Shown: piece after piece, positions 1 to 7,933 of the stretch
Position numbering within the stretch: position 1 is the first letter of the stretch
Layout of the letters: each line of letters begins with the position of its first letter
NCBI GenBank assembly: GCA_041676705.1
Contig: JBAYRL010000003.1
Location: forward strand, 1-64,000
Reading direction: 5' to 3'
From: Acidimicrobiia bacterium
GTDB taxonomy: Bacteria > Actinomycetota > Acidimicrobiia > Acidimicrobiales > SKKL01
Length of the DNA stretch: 64,000 bases
Notes under the pieces: generated by a model
Databases searched by the model: none
What the model was told of the DNA's origin: nothing
The model's input: only the letters and a program-made list of their open reading frames with translations
Made by a program: the position numbers and the translations under genes

Positions 1-82
1 AGAACCTAATAGCGTTCTTCATCAACTCAGCAGAACTAAACCACCTGCTAAACAGCGGCCGCTAAACACAAGCAACCACTAA

Positions 83-129
83 CAAAACAAGTGAGGGGAA
101 ACCACCAAGGTCTCCCCTCACTTGTTTTG
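83..129. terminator. Bidirectional hairpin terminator
   Basis: A perfect 17-bp inverted repeat (83-99 with 113-129) encloses a 13-base loop. Both arms are GC-rich near the loop (GAGGGG/CCCCTC) and end in TTGTTTTG when read outward on either strand, so it can end transcripts from both sides. It lies beyond the 3' end of nrdJ and before whatever gene precedes this window. The rest of 1-326 holds a second inverted repeat at 257-292 and no gene that I can support. Confidence 0.75.
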
Positions 130-256
130 CTACCCACATCTACTAGACCCGAATGCCTTCGCTCCATACCAAACGCAGAGCCAAAAGTGTGCGATAGGAA
201 CCCTTTATTCTACGCAGGACTGAAGTGCTCCTGATTTTGAGTGGCGACCCGGAAGT

Positions 257-292
257 GTCTAGGTACCTGCAGAGATAACCAGGTACCTAGAC
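257..292 (-). terminator. Hairpin downstream of nrdJ
   Basis: A perfect 12-bp inverted repeat (257-268 with 281-292, core AGGTACCT) with a 12-base loop lies 35 bases past the nrdJ stop. No T-run follows it on the nrdJ strand, so it would be a U-less hairpin terminator or a 3'-end stabiliser. This function is inferred from position and symmetry only. Confidence 0.45.
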
Positions 293-326
293 AAAAACCG
301 GGGGGCCACCCTTACATGTCCCGGAT

Positions 327-3122
327 TTACGAGCAGCCGCTGGTGTTTCCGCAGCTGGGGCAAGCGTGGCAGGAACCCGAACGCTGCATACGCACTCCGC
401 ACATCATGCAGATAGGCGCATCGGGGCTATGCGAAATCGTCTGTGGTGCGGACGCTGCCTGGGTCTGTTGTTCACGAGCCAGTTGCGCTTCAAGTTCGGA
501 AGCCGAACGCACGCTCACCGGATCAGGTGCCACATCGGAACCCTGCACCGTATCGACCACCTCAAGACCGGGCAGCGTGGGCTGTGAACGCTCACCCACA
601 CTGAAGATGCCCAGCTCGGCCCGCTCGTCGTAAGTTAGATACTCAAGCGCCAAGCGGCGGAACAAATAGTCCATCAAGCTAGAAGCGATACGAATATCAG
701 GATCGTCGGTCATACCGGCAGGTTCAAACCGCATGCCAGTGAACGCCTCGATGAACGCCCGAATCGGCACACCGTACTGCAAACCGTGTGAAAGCGAGAT
801 AGCAAAGGCGTCCATAATGCCCGCCAAGGTGGAACCCTGCTTCGAAACCCGCACAAAGATCTCGCCGGGACGGCCGTCGGTGTATTCACCAACCGTCACG
901 AAACCTTTCAGGTCGGCAACCCTAAACTCGAAGGTCTTTGAAACACGGGTGCGTGGCAGTTTCTCGCGCACCGGAACGTGCACAACCTTCTCTACCACTT
1001 TCTCCACAATTTCAACCGGAGTCGATTCAGGAGCCGCCTTCTTCACCGTCGATAGCGGCTGGCCGTTCTTGCAGTTGTCGCGATAGATAGCAATAGCTTT
1101 GATGCCAAGACGCCAGGCCTCGATATGAAGCTGCTCTACCTCTTCAATGGTGGCCTCTTCTGGCAGGTTCACCGTCTTTGAAATCGCACCCGAGATGAAA
1201 GGCTGAATGGCACCCATCATGTGGATGTGACCGCGATAGTGAATCACGTTGTCACCCATTGAGGTAGCAAAGACCCCAATGTGCTCGGCCTTAAGATGAG
1301 GTGCTCCGAGGATGGTCTTGTGCTCGTCCAGGTAGGCCAGAATGTCGCTTTGCTCAGTCTCAGAGTAACCCAGGTTTCTCAAAGCGCGTGGAATGGTTTG
1401 GTTGATGATTGACATCATGCCGCCACCCACCAGCTTCTTCATTTTGAACAAGCTTAAATCGGGCTCAACACCAGTAGTGTCGCAATCCATCATCAAACCA
1501 ATGGTGCCCGTTGGAGCCAACACCGAAGCTTGAGAGTTACGCACCCCGTGAATTTCAGCCGTCTCACAGGCCTCTTCCCACGCCGAGCGACCAGCTTCTA
1601 CCAAATCAGTGGGCACCAAGGAATTATCGATGTCACCATGGGCCTCGCGATGCATATTGAGCACTCGCAACATTGGTTCACGGTTCTCGGCAAATCCTGC
1701 GAATGGACCCATGCGAGCTGCGGTACGTGCGGAGGAGGCATAAGCATGACCCGTCATCAGTGAAGTGAGCGAAGCAGCCCAAGCACGACCGGCGTCACTG
1801 TCATAACCATGACCGATAGCCATAAGTAGCGCCCCCAAGTTGGCATAGCCAATACCTAGCTGGCGGAACTTGCGGCTGTTCTCGGCGATCTTCTCGGTGG
1901 GGTAATCAGCCCGACCAACCAAAATCTCCTGGGCGGTGAACACCACGCCAACAGCGGCCTTGAAACCTTCGATATCGAAACCGTCAGACTCAGAGTGGAA
2001 CTTCAACAAGTTCAAACTCGCCAAGTTACAAGCCGAGTTATCGATGTGCATATATTCCGAGCATGGGTTTGAGGCATTGATACGGTCGGTGTTAGCGGCC
2101 GTGTGCCAGCGGTTAATCGTGGTATCAAATTGCATACCAGGATCAGCGCACTCCCAAGCTGCCGTAGACAATTGGCGCATAAGATCGCGGGCCTTAACCG
2201 TACGCAGAACTTCACCGGTGGTAACCGAACGTAAATCCCAATCGCCGTCATTAACCACGGCTTCCATGAACTCATCGGTTACTCGAACCGAGTTGTTGGC
2301 GTTTTGGTATTGCACCGAGTTCATGTCAACGCCGTCAAGGCTCATATCGAAACCGGCTTCAGCCAAAGCCTTGATCTTCAGTTCTTCTTTAGCTTTGACC
2401 CAAATAAATTCTTCAACGTCGGGATGTGAGACGTCGAGAATGACCATCTTGGCGGCACGACGGGTTTTGCCGCCCGACTTGATGGTGCCAGCAGAAGCAT
2501 CGGCCCCGCGCATAAAGCTAACCGGACCAGAAGCAGTACCGCCGCCACGAAGATGTTCGTGTGAAGAACGGATCTTTGAAAGGTTTACACCAGCGCCCGA
2601 ACCACCCCGGAAGATAGTGCCCTCTTCCACATACCAATTGAGGATGGAAGGCATAGTGTCTTCCACTGAAAGAATGAAACAGGCGCTGGCCTGCTGGGGA
2701 ACACCCTTCACTCCAATGTTGAACCAAACTGGCGAGTTAAACGCTGCCATTTGGTTAACAACTAGATACTTAAGCTCAGCCCGGAACGACTCTGCCTCAT
2801 CATCATCGACGAAGTAGCCACCTTCAACACCCCAGGCGGTAATGGTATCAACCACACGGTCAGCGACTTGCTTCAGCGAGCTTTCGCGTTCGGGTGTGCC
2901 CAAGGTGCCCCGGAAATACTTTTGGGCCACGATGTTGGTGGCATTTAGCGACCACGTGATTGGGAACTCAACACCGAGTTGTTCAAACGCCACCGAACCG
3001 TCCATGAAGTTGGTTATGCGGCTATCACGCCGCTCCCACTGCACCATGTCATAAGGGTGAACTTCAGGAGTGGTGTAATACCGGCGAATGCCGATACCTG
3101 CTTGCTCTGGGGCGAGTGTCAT
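327..3122 (-). CDS. nrdJ: Vitamin B12-dependent (class II) ribonucleotide reductase
   Basis: Makes deoxyribonucleotides from ribonucleotides with adenosylcobalamin as radical source, so it needs no oxygen. The 931-residue length fits the long NrdJ form. The family motif NPCSE is at about residues 352-356, and glycine-rich FRGGSGAGVN is near 171-180. The C-terminus carries a cysteine-rich zinc-ribbon tail (CMMCG, CPSCG), typical of this NrdJ group and thought to regenerate the active-site dithiol. The ATG is preceded by AAAGGAAA. A promoter and several dyads lie upstream (3221-3302), and nrdR, its expected repressor, is 1.4 kb away. No class I or III reductase and no cobalamin riboswitch is visible here. 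Identification is secure. Confidence 0.97.
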   Translation of the reverse strand: MTLAPEQAGIGIRRYYTTPEVHPYDMVQWERRDSRITNFMDGSVAFEQLGVEFPITWSLNATNIVAQKYFRGTLGTPERESSLKQVADRVVDTITAWGVEGGYFVDDDEAESFRAELKYLVVNQMAAFNSPVWFNIGVKGVPQQASACFILSVEDTMPSILNWYVEEGTIFRGGSGAGVNLSKIRSSHEHLRGGGTASGPVSFMRGADASAGTIKSGGKTRRAAKMVILDVSHPDVEEFIWVKAKEELKIKALAEAGFDMSLDGVDMNSVQYQNANNSVRVTDEFMEAVVNDGDWDLRSVTTGEVLRTVKARDLMRQLSTAAWECADPGMQFDTTINRWHTAANTDRINASNPCSEYMHIDNSACNLASLNLLKFHSESDGFDIEGFKAAVGVVFTAQEILVGRADYPTEKIAENSRKFRQLGIGYANLGALLMAIGHGYDSDAGRAWAASLTSLMTGHAYASSARTAARMGPFAGFAENREPMLRVLNMHREAHGDIDNSLVPTDLVEAGRSAWEEACETAEIHGVRNSQASVLAPTGTIGLMMDCDTTGVEPDLSLFKMKKLVGGGMMSIINQTIPRALRNLGYSETEQSDILAYLDEHKTILGAPHLKAEHIGVFATSMGDNVIHYRGHIHMMGAIQPFISGAISKTVNLPEEATIEEVEQLHIEAWRLGIKAIAIYRDNCKNGQPLSTVKKAAPESTPVEIVEKVVEKVVHVPVREKLPRTRVSKTFEFRVADLKGFVTVGEYTDGRPGEIFVRVSKQGSTLAGIMDAFAISLSHGLQYGVPIRAFIEAFTGMRFEPAGMTDDPDIRIASSLMDYLFRRLALEYLTYDERAELGIFSVGERSQPTLPGLEVVDTVQGSDVAPDPVSVRSASELEAQLAREQQTQAASAPQTISHSPDAPICMMCGVRMQRSGSCHACPSCGNTSGCS

Positions 3123-3220
3123 TCGCTGGTTTCCTTTGGTGAGATCGTTGTTAACTGGAGAGAATTTGGGTTCTGAGAGGTAGCTTCTAGCGCAATTGTT
3201 ACGTTTCCCGCCAAAACTAG

Positions 3221-3263
3221 ATGTTGTGCCGAATAGGCCCTAATACCTAAGCAGGCACAACAT
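3221..3263 (-). promoter_or_regulatory. Inverted repeats at the nrdJ promoter and leader
   Basis: A perfect 10-bp inverted repeat (3221-3230 ATGTTGTGCC with 3254-3263) lies in what would be the first bases of the nrdJ transcript. The palindrome CAACATGTTG (3258-3267) overlaps the predicted start site, and TTACA-N4-TGTAA (3273-3286) overlaps the -10 box. Stacked dyads at the start site suggest operators. NrdR is the obvious candidate because its gene is nearby, but the sites do not clearly match the usual NrdR box. Confidence 0.4.
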
Positions 3264-3274
3264 GTTGGGTACTT

Positions 3275-3302
3275 ACATTACTGTAATTCTACCCGGGGTC
3301 AA
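3275..3302 (-). promoter_or_regulatory. Predicted nrdJ promoter
   Basis: On the minus strand a -35 TTGACC (3297-3302) is separated by 16 bases from a -10 TAATGT (3275-3280). This is the best sigma-70-type promoter in the gap upstream of nrdJ. It predicts a start near 3268 and a leader of about 145 bases. Confidence 0.5.
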
Positions 3303-3391
3303 CCTCTTTTAAGATTTTTATCTGCTCAATCTGCACCTAGACCTAATAACTCACCAGCACGGCTGCTCCGAGCAAACGTAAACAAAGCAAC

Positions 3392-3504
3392 GGGTCAGAC
3401 AGGTTTAGACCGCAGCGCATTTGCAGCTACTTCGCCATGCGCTTTAGCCCAAGAGATACCCGGGCCGAACGCCTTGAGAATCTCGATGCTTTGCCGCCTG
3501 ACCC
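3392..3504. other. Possible structured element in the nrdJ upstream gap
   Basis: The 3123-3648 gap holds no convincing gene. Part of it can fold: a closing stem GGGTCAG/CTGACCC (3392-3398 with 3498-3504) surrounds an inner stem AGCGCAT/ATGCGCT (3414-3420 with 3437-3443). It resembles no tRNA, SRP RNA, tmRNA or 6S RNA that I know. Seven-base stems 100 bases apart can arise by chance, so this is only a candidate. Confidence 0.2.
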
Positions 3505-3512
3505 ATTACTAG

Positions 3513-3537
3513 TGGCTTACCTCGTAAGGGTAAGCCA
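3513..3537. repeat. Hairpin upstream of the RibD-like gene
   Basis: A perfect 9-bp inverted repeat (TGGCTTACC, 3513-3521, with 3529-3537) has a 7-base loop. No T-run follows on either strand. It could be a transcript-end hairpin or an operator about 110 bases before the RibD-like start codon; nothing more can be said. Confidence 0.35.
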
Positions 3538-3648
3538 TGGACCCTGTTGATAGTAAGAGGGAATAACCTGTGTATAAGCGGTGGATTTCTAAGTGGTTGT
3601 GCACAACCCATCCACAGCCACATATTTGTATTTACCGAGGAGCACCCG

Positions 3649-4431
3649 ATGGACGAAACGCTTATAGCCACCACTAGTTCTGCCCCGGTGGTGAACACCT
3701 CCCTCGACGCTAGTTCGCTGGCCAAATTAGTTCGCAGCGAGCACCGCCCCGGCAGCCGTCAAAAGCCCTGGGTTGTAGTAAATATGGTCACATCGATGGA
3801 TGGGGCCACCGCAGTAGGGGGCGTTTCAGGAGAACTCACTGGGCCGGGCGACAAGGCTGCATTCCATGCCCTTCGCTCGTGCGCTGATGTGATATTGGCT
3901 GGCAGTCACACGGTTACTGCCGAGAACTATCGACCGGCAAAACTAACCGAAGAGGAAATTCAAACCCGCCAACGGGCTAACAAAGCGCTGCGTCCTCTTA
4001 TTGCGACTCTCTCCAATCATGGCGATGTTGACATTTCACTGCCGTTTTTCGCCAAGGCCCGTCAAGGAGAAGAACCTATCGTCATTACCTCTCGAGCTGT
4101 AGACGAAGATCGCCAAGCAGCACTGGCGCAGGTGGCACATCCCGTGCCAACCGGCGACGAACTACTCGACCTAGCTGAAGCCATTCACGCGCTAGGTTCT
4201 CGTTTCGGTGCTTCGGTGATTTTGGTTGAAGGTGGGCCGATTGTAAATGGGCTTTTGCTGCAATCCGACCTAATTGACGAGTGGTGCATCACAATCTCGC
4301 CTTATCTCGTAGCTGGCCACTCAAAACGAGCGGCAGTGTCCACCATCGATTTGCCCTTACGTCACTACCGACTCGACCGCATGGCGGTGTTTGGCTCAGA
4401 GCTAGTACTTCGGTACCTTCGCCAACACTGA
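3649..4431 (+). CDS. RibD C-terminal/dihydrofolate reductase-like pyrimidine reductase
   Basis: A 260-residue protein of the RibD C-terminal (DHFR-like) fold, which reduces pteridine- or pyrimidine-type substrates with NADPH. Family marks are VVVNMVTSMDGATA near residues 42-55, DVILAGSHTV near 87-96 and VILVEGGPIVNGLL near 190-203. There is no deaminase domain, so it is not a complete RibD. The start was set at 3649 because a strong GAGGAG lies 7 bases before it; an in-frame extension upstream (to 3547) has no ribosome site and is not family-like. It stands alone on the plus strand, convergent with nrdR. It may serve riboflavin or folate chemistry; the substrate is unknown. Confidence 0.8.
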   Translation: MDETLIATTSSAPVVNTSLDASSLAKLVRSEHRPGSRQKPWVVVNMVTSMDGATAVGGVSGELTGPGDKAAFHALRSCADVILAGSHTVTAENYRPAKLTEEEIQTRQRANKALRPLIATLSNHGDVDISLPFFAKARQGEEPIVITSRAVDEDRQAALAQVAHPVPTGDELLDLAEAIHALGSRFGASVILVEGGPIVNGLLLQSDLIDEWCITISPYLVAGHSKRAAVSTIDLPLRHYRLDRMAVFGSELVLRYLRQH

Positions 4432-4483
4432 AACACCAGCTTGGTGCCGGACCACCATTGGGCTTCTCGCACCGAAACCGAAC

Positions 4484-4963
4484 TTACGCCTCGCCCTCAC
4501 GAGATTTTGGTGCCGTTGATTTCGTAAGCACAGCAGCCTCACGTTCAAAATCGGCTGGGCCTTCGAAACCTTTGTAAACACTGGCAAAGCGCAGATACGC
4601 CACATGATCGAGCTCACGAAGCTGACTTAACACCGCCAGGCCGATGGCTTCACTGGTGGTTTCGTTACCGGCTAAACGCAGCGAATCTTCTACTTTTTGA
4701 GCCAAGGATGTTAGATCGTCGGCGGAAACTGGTCGCGACTTAGCGGCTGCTTGCACACCAGTAATAATTTTGTTGGGATCGAACGGCACCCGCTGCCCGG
4801 ACCGCTTTAGCACCATCAGTGGCTGCTCTTCAACCCTTTCAAAAGTGGTGAAACGACGGTTGCAAGCTAGGCATTGACGTCTTCGCCTGATTGACACGCC
4901 ATCATCAGCCTGGCGCGAATCGACAACTTTATCTTCTAACCTGCCACACGATGGGCACTTCAC
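4484..4963 (-). CDS. nrdR: Transcriptional repressor NrdR
   Basis: NrdR senses dATP/ATP and represses ribonucleotide reductase genes. The protein has the N-terminal zinc ribbon (CPSCG at the start, CLACNRRF about 30 residues later) and an ATP-cone domain (VLKRSGQRVPFDPNKI and following). I place the start at the GTG giving VKCPSCG, as in the family (159 residues); an ATG at 5008 would add 15 residues not typical of NrdR. It follows the small membrane-protein gene at 5015-5281 by 51 bases on the same strand, so it may be read from the LexA-controlled promoter beyond that gene. Its probable target nrdJ is in the same window. Confidence 0.95.
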   Translation of the reverse strand: MKCPSCGRLEDKVVDSRQADDGVSIRRRRQCLACNRRFTTFERVEEQPLMVLKRSGQRVPFDPNKIITGVQAAAKSRPVSADDLTSLAQKVEDSLRLAGNETTSEAIGLAVLSQLRELDHVAYLRFASVYKGFEGPADFEREAAVLTKSTAPKSREGEA

Positions 4964-5014
4964 ACCCCAAACGCTAGCGCTTACGGGGCGTACAAGCCGC
5001 ATTAGCACACAGCT

Positions 5015-5281
5015 CTAATCGCCTTGCACCCCGACCTGCACTACTTGGGGAATGCCTCGATTGGCATCAACCAACCGCCCACCATACACCCCGATAAGAC
5101 CCGCCAGTAAGAGCGCCGCCACCACCATCACACTTGCCGCAACAATCGCTGCCCTACTAACGAGTTCCGGCGTTGCACCAGGAGCTGTGGTTGCCGCCGC
5201 GGGCGAGGCGGGCGCCGCTGGGGTCGAAACATTGCTGAAGTGACGAACCTGAAAATCTTGACTTTGAGTAATTGCCACCAT
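5015..5281 (-). CDS. Small single-span membrane protein, divergent from lexA
   Basis: An 88-residue protein of no family I recognise. It has a polar start, an Ala/Pro/Thr-rich stretch (about residues 20-38), one strong membrane segment (about 43-66, AAIVAASVMVVAALLLAGLIGV) and a short tail ending VQVGVQGD. The start at 5281 is chosen because AGGTGG lies just upstream; an in-frame ATG at 5341 would add 20 residues. It diverges from lexA, with two LexA-type boxes between them. In other Gram-positives this position is held by SOS-induced division inhibitors (YneA, ChiZ/Rv2719c, DivS). A similar role is inference; no LysM domain is present. Confidence 0.6.
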   Translation of the reverse strand: MVAITQSQDFQVRHFSNVSTPAAPASPAAATTAPGATPELVSRAAIVAASVMVVAALLLAGLIGVYGGRLVDANRGIPQVVQVGVQGD

Positions 5282-5372
5282 TGCCGCACCACCTGAAGAA
5301 AATTGAGCTATAAATAGAGGCGGACAAACCAGAACACACATTCGGAACGTTTGTACGTTTCCATCATGGTCG

Positions 5373-5384
5373 GAACAACCGTTC
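5373..5384. promoter_or_regulatory. LexA (SOS) box 1 in the lexA intergenic region
   Basis: GAAC-AACC-GTTC is an exact match to the GAAC-N4-GTTC core of actinobacterial LexA operators. It lies about 90 bases upstream of the divergent membrane-protein gene (start 5281) and about 110 bases before lexA, so it could control both. Confidence 0.75.
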
Positions 5385-5400
5385 GTGTCAAGAAAAAGTC

Positions 5401-5412
5401 GAACAATCGTTT
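5401..5412. promoter_or_regulatory. LexA (SOS) box 2 in the lexA intergenic region
   Basis: CGAAC-AATC-GTTT differs from GAAC-N4-GTTC at one base. It overlaps the likely -35 region of lexA, well placed for autorepression. Its centre is 28 bp from box 1. Confidence 0.65.
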
Positions 5413-5432
5413 CTTGATGACATTTTCTGTGT

Positions 5433-5438
5433 TATGAT
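5433..5438 (+). promoter_or_regulatory. Predicted -10 box of lexA
   Basis: TATGAT is the best -10 hexamer before lexA. The -35 is weak and lies inside LexA box 2, about 17 bases upstream. The start codon is about 58 bases downstream. Confidence 0.45.
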
Positions 5439-5495
5439 GTTAATTAGACGCTCGCCCGATGGGCCTAATACAACTCATTCCTGAGAGGCAATTGA

Positions 5496-6128
5496 ATGAT
5501 TGTTGATCGGCTGACACCACGTCAGCGCCAAGTTCTTGAAACAGTTGAAGAGTTCACTACTACTCATGGGTATCCACCATCGGTTCGCGAAATCGGCAAA
5601 ATCCTTGGTCTTAAATCACCGTCAAGTGTTCACTCACACCTGTCTTCCCTTGAGCGTTTGGGCTACATCCGTCGCGACGAAGCAAAAACTCGTGCCATCG
5701 TACTTTTAGAATCGGGCGATTCAAGCGATGAATTCGATGAACGGCCTATGCGCCGAGTGCCCCTCGTCGGTGATGTAGCTGCCGGTACCGACGTATTAGC
5801 CGAACAAAACATCGAAGAACTGATCCCCGTGCCCACCGATTTTACCGGTGAAGGCGAGCTTTTTATGTTGAGGGTGCGGGGCGATTCAATGATCGACGCT
5901 GGCATTCTCGACGGCGACTACGTGGTGGTGCGCTCGGAAAGCACGGTCAACAACGGCGACATTGTGGTGACCGGCATTCCAGGGGAAGAAGCCACCGTAA
6001 AAACATGGACCACCAGAAATGGTCGGGTCTTCCTCTTGCCCGCGAATGCGCAGCTTTCTCCCATGGAATTCGATCCCAGTGAGGTAAGGGTCTTCGGTCG
6101 CGTTGTCACTGTAATGCGACGTCTGTAA
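5496..6128 (+). CDS. lexA: SOS repressor LexA
   Basis: LexA represses DNA-damage genes and cleaves itself when activated by RecA filaments. The 210-residue protein has the N-terminal winged helix (LTPRQRQVLETVEEF through the SSVHSHLSSLERLGYIRR recognition region), the Ala-Gly cleavage site in VGDVAAGTD (about residues 88-96), the nucleophile serine in GDSMIDAGILDGDY (about 130) and the catalytic lysine in ATVK (about 168). The ATG has GAGAGG 7 bases upstream. Two LexA boxes precede it, consistent with autoregulation. purK follows after 25 bases on the same strand. Confidence 0.98.
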   Translation: MIVDRLTPRQRQVLETVEEFTTTHGYPPSVREIGKILGLKSPSSVHSHLSSLERLGYIRRDEAKTRAIVLLESGDSSDEFDERPMRRVPLVGDVAAGTDVLAEQNIEELIPVPTDFTGEGELFMLRVRGDSMIDAGILDGDYVVVRSESTVNNGDIVVTGIPGEEATVKTWTTRNGRVFLLPANAQLSPMEFDPSEVRVFGRVVTVMRRL

Positions 6129-6153
6129 CCCAATTGCGCGACGCTAAAAGGCA

Positions 6154-7356
6154 ATGTCTTCACATCTAATTGAGCCCAACCCCAACACCCCAGAAACAAA
6201 TATTTCTTTGCATATTGGAATGGTGGGTGCGGGCCAATTAGCCAGAATGTCCCATCAGGCGTCCATTCCGCTTGGGGTTGATCTCTCGGTACTCGCGGCT
6301 CACGCCGATGATTCGGCAGCCCTCATTAGCCCCCGGGTCACCATAGGTTCACCACATTCTGCTCGTGACCTAATCGGTTTTGCCGCCGGTGCTGAGGTCA
6401 TCACCGTCGACCACGAACTGGTGAACCTTGAAGCAATAGCACAGATCGAAGCAGAACAATCAGCCCACGTTCGGCCTTCATCAGCAGCACTCAAATTCGC
6501 GACCGACAAAGCTCATCAGCGTCGTCTATTTGCCCAAGCTTCGCTCCCCTTGCCTAAACACTCGATTGTCAATCATCCCGGCGAAGCAAAAACGGCCTTA
6601 GCGGAACTGGGTTGGCAAGGTGTAATAAAAACAGCTCGTGGTGGCTATGACGGCCGAGGTGTTTGGCTGGTTAACAGCGAAGCTGAGGCTACGGCGCTGC
6701 TGGAAGAATTCTCCAATGAGACAACCGCGTTCCCCGAACTGATCGTGGAAGAGATCGTTCCTCTGGTTAAAGAGCTAGCGGTCATTGTGGTGCGCGGTGC
6801 CAATGGAATGTCAGTTACCTATCCGGTTACCGAAACGGTGCAAGTGTCGGGCATTTGCCGCGAGACCATTACGCCAGCGGTGGTGTCACCAGAAATAGCA
6901 GCCGAGGCGGTTAGAGTCAGCGTGGCAGCAGCGCAAGTCGTAGATGCCGTCGGCTTGACAGCGGTTGAACTATTTTTCGATGGCACCAATATCACCATTA
7001 ACGAAGTCGCCACACGCCCACACAACTCAGGCCACTGGAGTATCGAAGGCGCAATAACATCACAGTTTGAAAACCATTTGCGAGCGGTCGCCGATTTACC
7101 TCTCGGTGCAACTAGTTGTCGCGCCCCTTATGTGGTGAGCTGCAATATTCTTGGGCATTCGACTGGTCTTGACCCACGACAACAGCTACCACAGGCCCTG
7201 GGCATCAGCGGCGCTCATGTGCACCTCTATGGCAAAGAACCAAAGCCAGGTCGCAAGATTGGCCACGTCACCACGATGTCCGATTCGCTAGAAGATGCCC
7301 AGGCTCGAGCACGCCGAGCCGTCGGTTTTCTGGGTGACGCAGTCCCTCTGCCGTAA
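6154..7356 (+). CDS. purK: N5-carboxyaminoimidazole ribonucleotide synthase
   Basis: Purine synthesis: joins AIR, bicarbonate and ATP to give N5-CAIR, the substrate of PurE. The 400-residue protein has the PurK N-terminal nucleotide fold (GMVGAGQLARM near residue 22), the ATP-grasp core (KTARGGYDGRGVWLV near 155-170) and the C-terminal NEVATRPHNSGHWSIEG motif (near 283-299) diagnostic of PurK. It starts 25 bases after lexA and is followed by purE after 58 bases, so the three may share transcripts. An AAAAGG lies very close to the ATG. Confidence 0.96.
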   Translation: MSSHLIEPNPNTPETNISLHIGMVGAGQLARMSHQASIPLGVDLSVLAAHADDSAALISPRVTIGSPHSARDLIGFAAGAEVITVDHELVNLEAIAQIEAEQSAHVRPSSAALKFATDKAHQRRLFAQASLPLPKHSIVNHPGEAKTALAELGWQGVIKTARGGYDGRGVWLVNSEAEATALLEEFSNETTAFPELIVEEIVPLVKELAVIVVRGANGMSVTYPVTETVQVSGICRETITPAVVSPEIAAEAVRVSVAAAQVVDAVGLTAVELFFDGTNITINEVATRPHNSGHWSIEGAITSQFENHLRAVADLPLGATSCRAPYVVSCNILGHSTGLDPRQQLPQALGISGAHVHLYGKEPKPGRKIGHVTTMSDSLEDAQARARRAVGFLGDAVPLP

Positions 7357-7414
7357 AGCAATTGGCCAGATGCGTGTAATTTCTTCGTAGTCATCAAAAT
7401 CTGGAGCAAAAAAT

Positions 7415-7915
7415 ATGACAGTGGCCGTTGTAATGGGAAGCGATTCCGACTACCCAACCATGGGACAAGCGGTGGAAATTCTTAGGGAATTTGGGGTGGA
7501 ACCAATGGTTAGAGTGCTTTCTGCTCACCGTATGGCCACCACCATGATTGAATTTGGCATCCAAGCTGCCGATAGTGGACTTGAGGTGATTATTGCCGGT
7601 GCTGGTGGAGCCGCTCACCTGCCGGGAATGTTGGCTTCGGTAACACCACTGCCGGTAATCGGGGTGCCTGTTCCACTCCAGTACCTAGACGGGATGGATT
7701 CGTTGCTCTCCATTGTGCAAATGCCAGCCGGCGTACCGGTGGCCACCGTTTCCATCGGAGGCGCAAGAAACGCCGGATTGTTGGCGCTGCGAATGCTGGC
7801 TATCTCTAACCCCGAAATTCGCCACAAGATGGTGCAGTTCCAACAAGACCTCAGCGCCGCTGCTCGGGCTAAAGGGGCTGCCCTAACCCAGCGACTAGCC
7901 GATGGGAACGCCTAA
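7415..7915 (+). CDS. purE: N5-carboxyaminoimidazole ribonucleotide mutase
   Basis: Moves the carboxyl group of N5-CAIR to give CAIR. At 166 residues it is the normal length of class I PurE. It shows VVMGSDSDYPTM at the N-terminus, VLSAHRM (the His-containing active-site loop) and IAGAGGAAHLPGM further on. A GGAG lies about 10 bases before the ATG. It directly follows purK, its pathway partner, and runs convergently into the aminotransferase gene. Confidence 0.97.
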   Translation: MTVAVVMGSDSDYPTMGQAVEILREFGVEPMVRVLSAHRMATTMIEFGIQAADSGLEVIIAGAGGAAHLPGMLASVTPLPVIGVPVPLQYLDGMDSLLSIVQMPAGVPVATVSIGGARNAGLLALRMLAISNPEIRHKMVQFQQDLSAAARAKGAALTQRLADGNA

Positions 7916-7933
7916 CGTAACCACATACTGGGT

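Noticed and set aside
1..18. GAAC...GTTC inverted pair resembling a LexA box.
   Set aside because: The spacer is 8 bases, not 4, and no SOS gene lies next to it in this window.
241..633. A 130-codon plus-strand frame at the window start.
   Set aside because: It overlaps the nrdJ 3' end and the hairpin at 257-292 and has no recognisable protein character.
1936..2817. A 293-codon plus-strand open frame opposite nrdJ.
   Set aside because: It lies wholly antisense to a secure gene, has biased Ser/Thr/Pro composition and no domain.
3123..3400. Cobalamin riboswitch expected before nrdJ.
   Set aside because: No sequence resembling the B12 box is visible on the minus strand; only dyads and a promoter.
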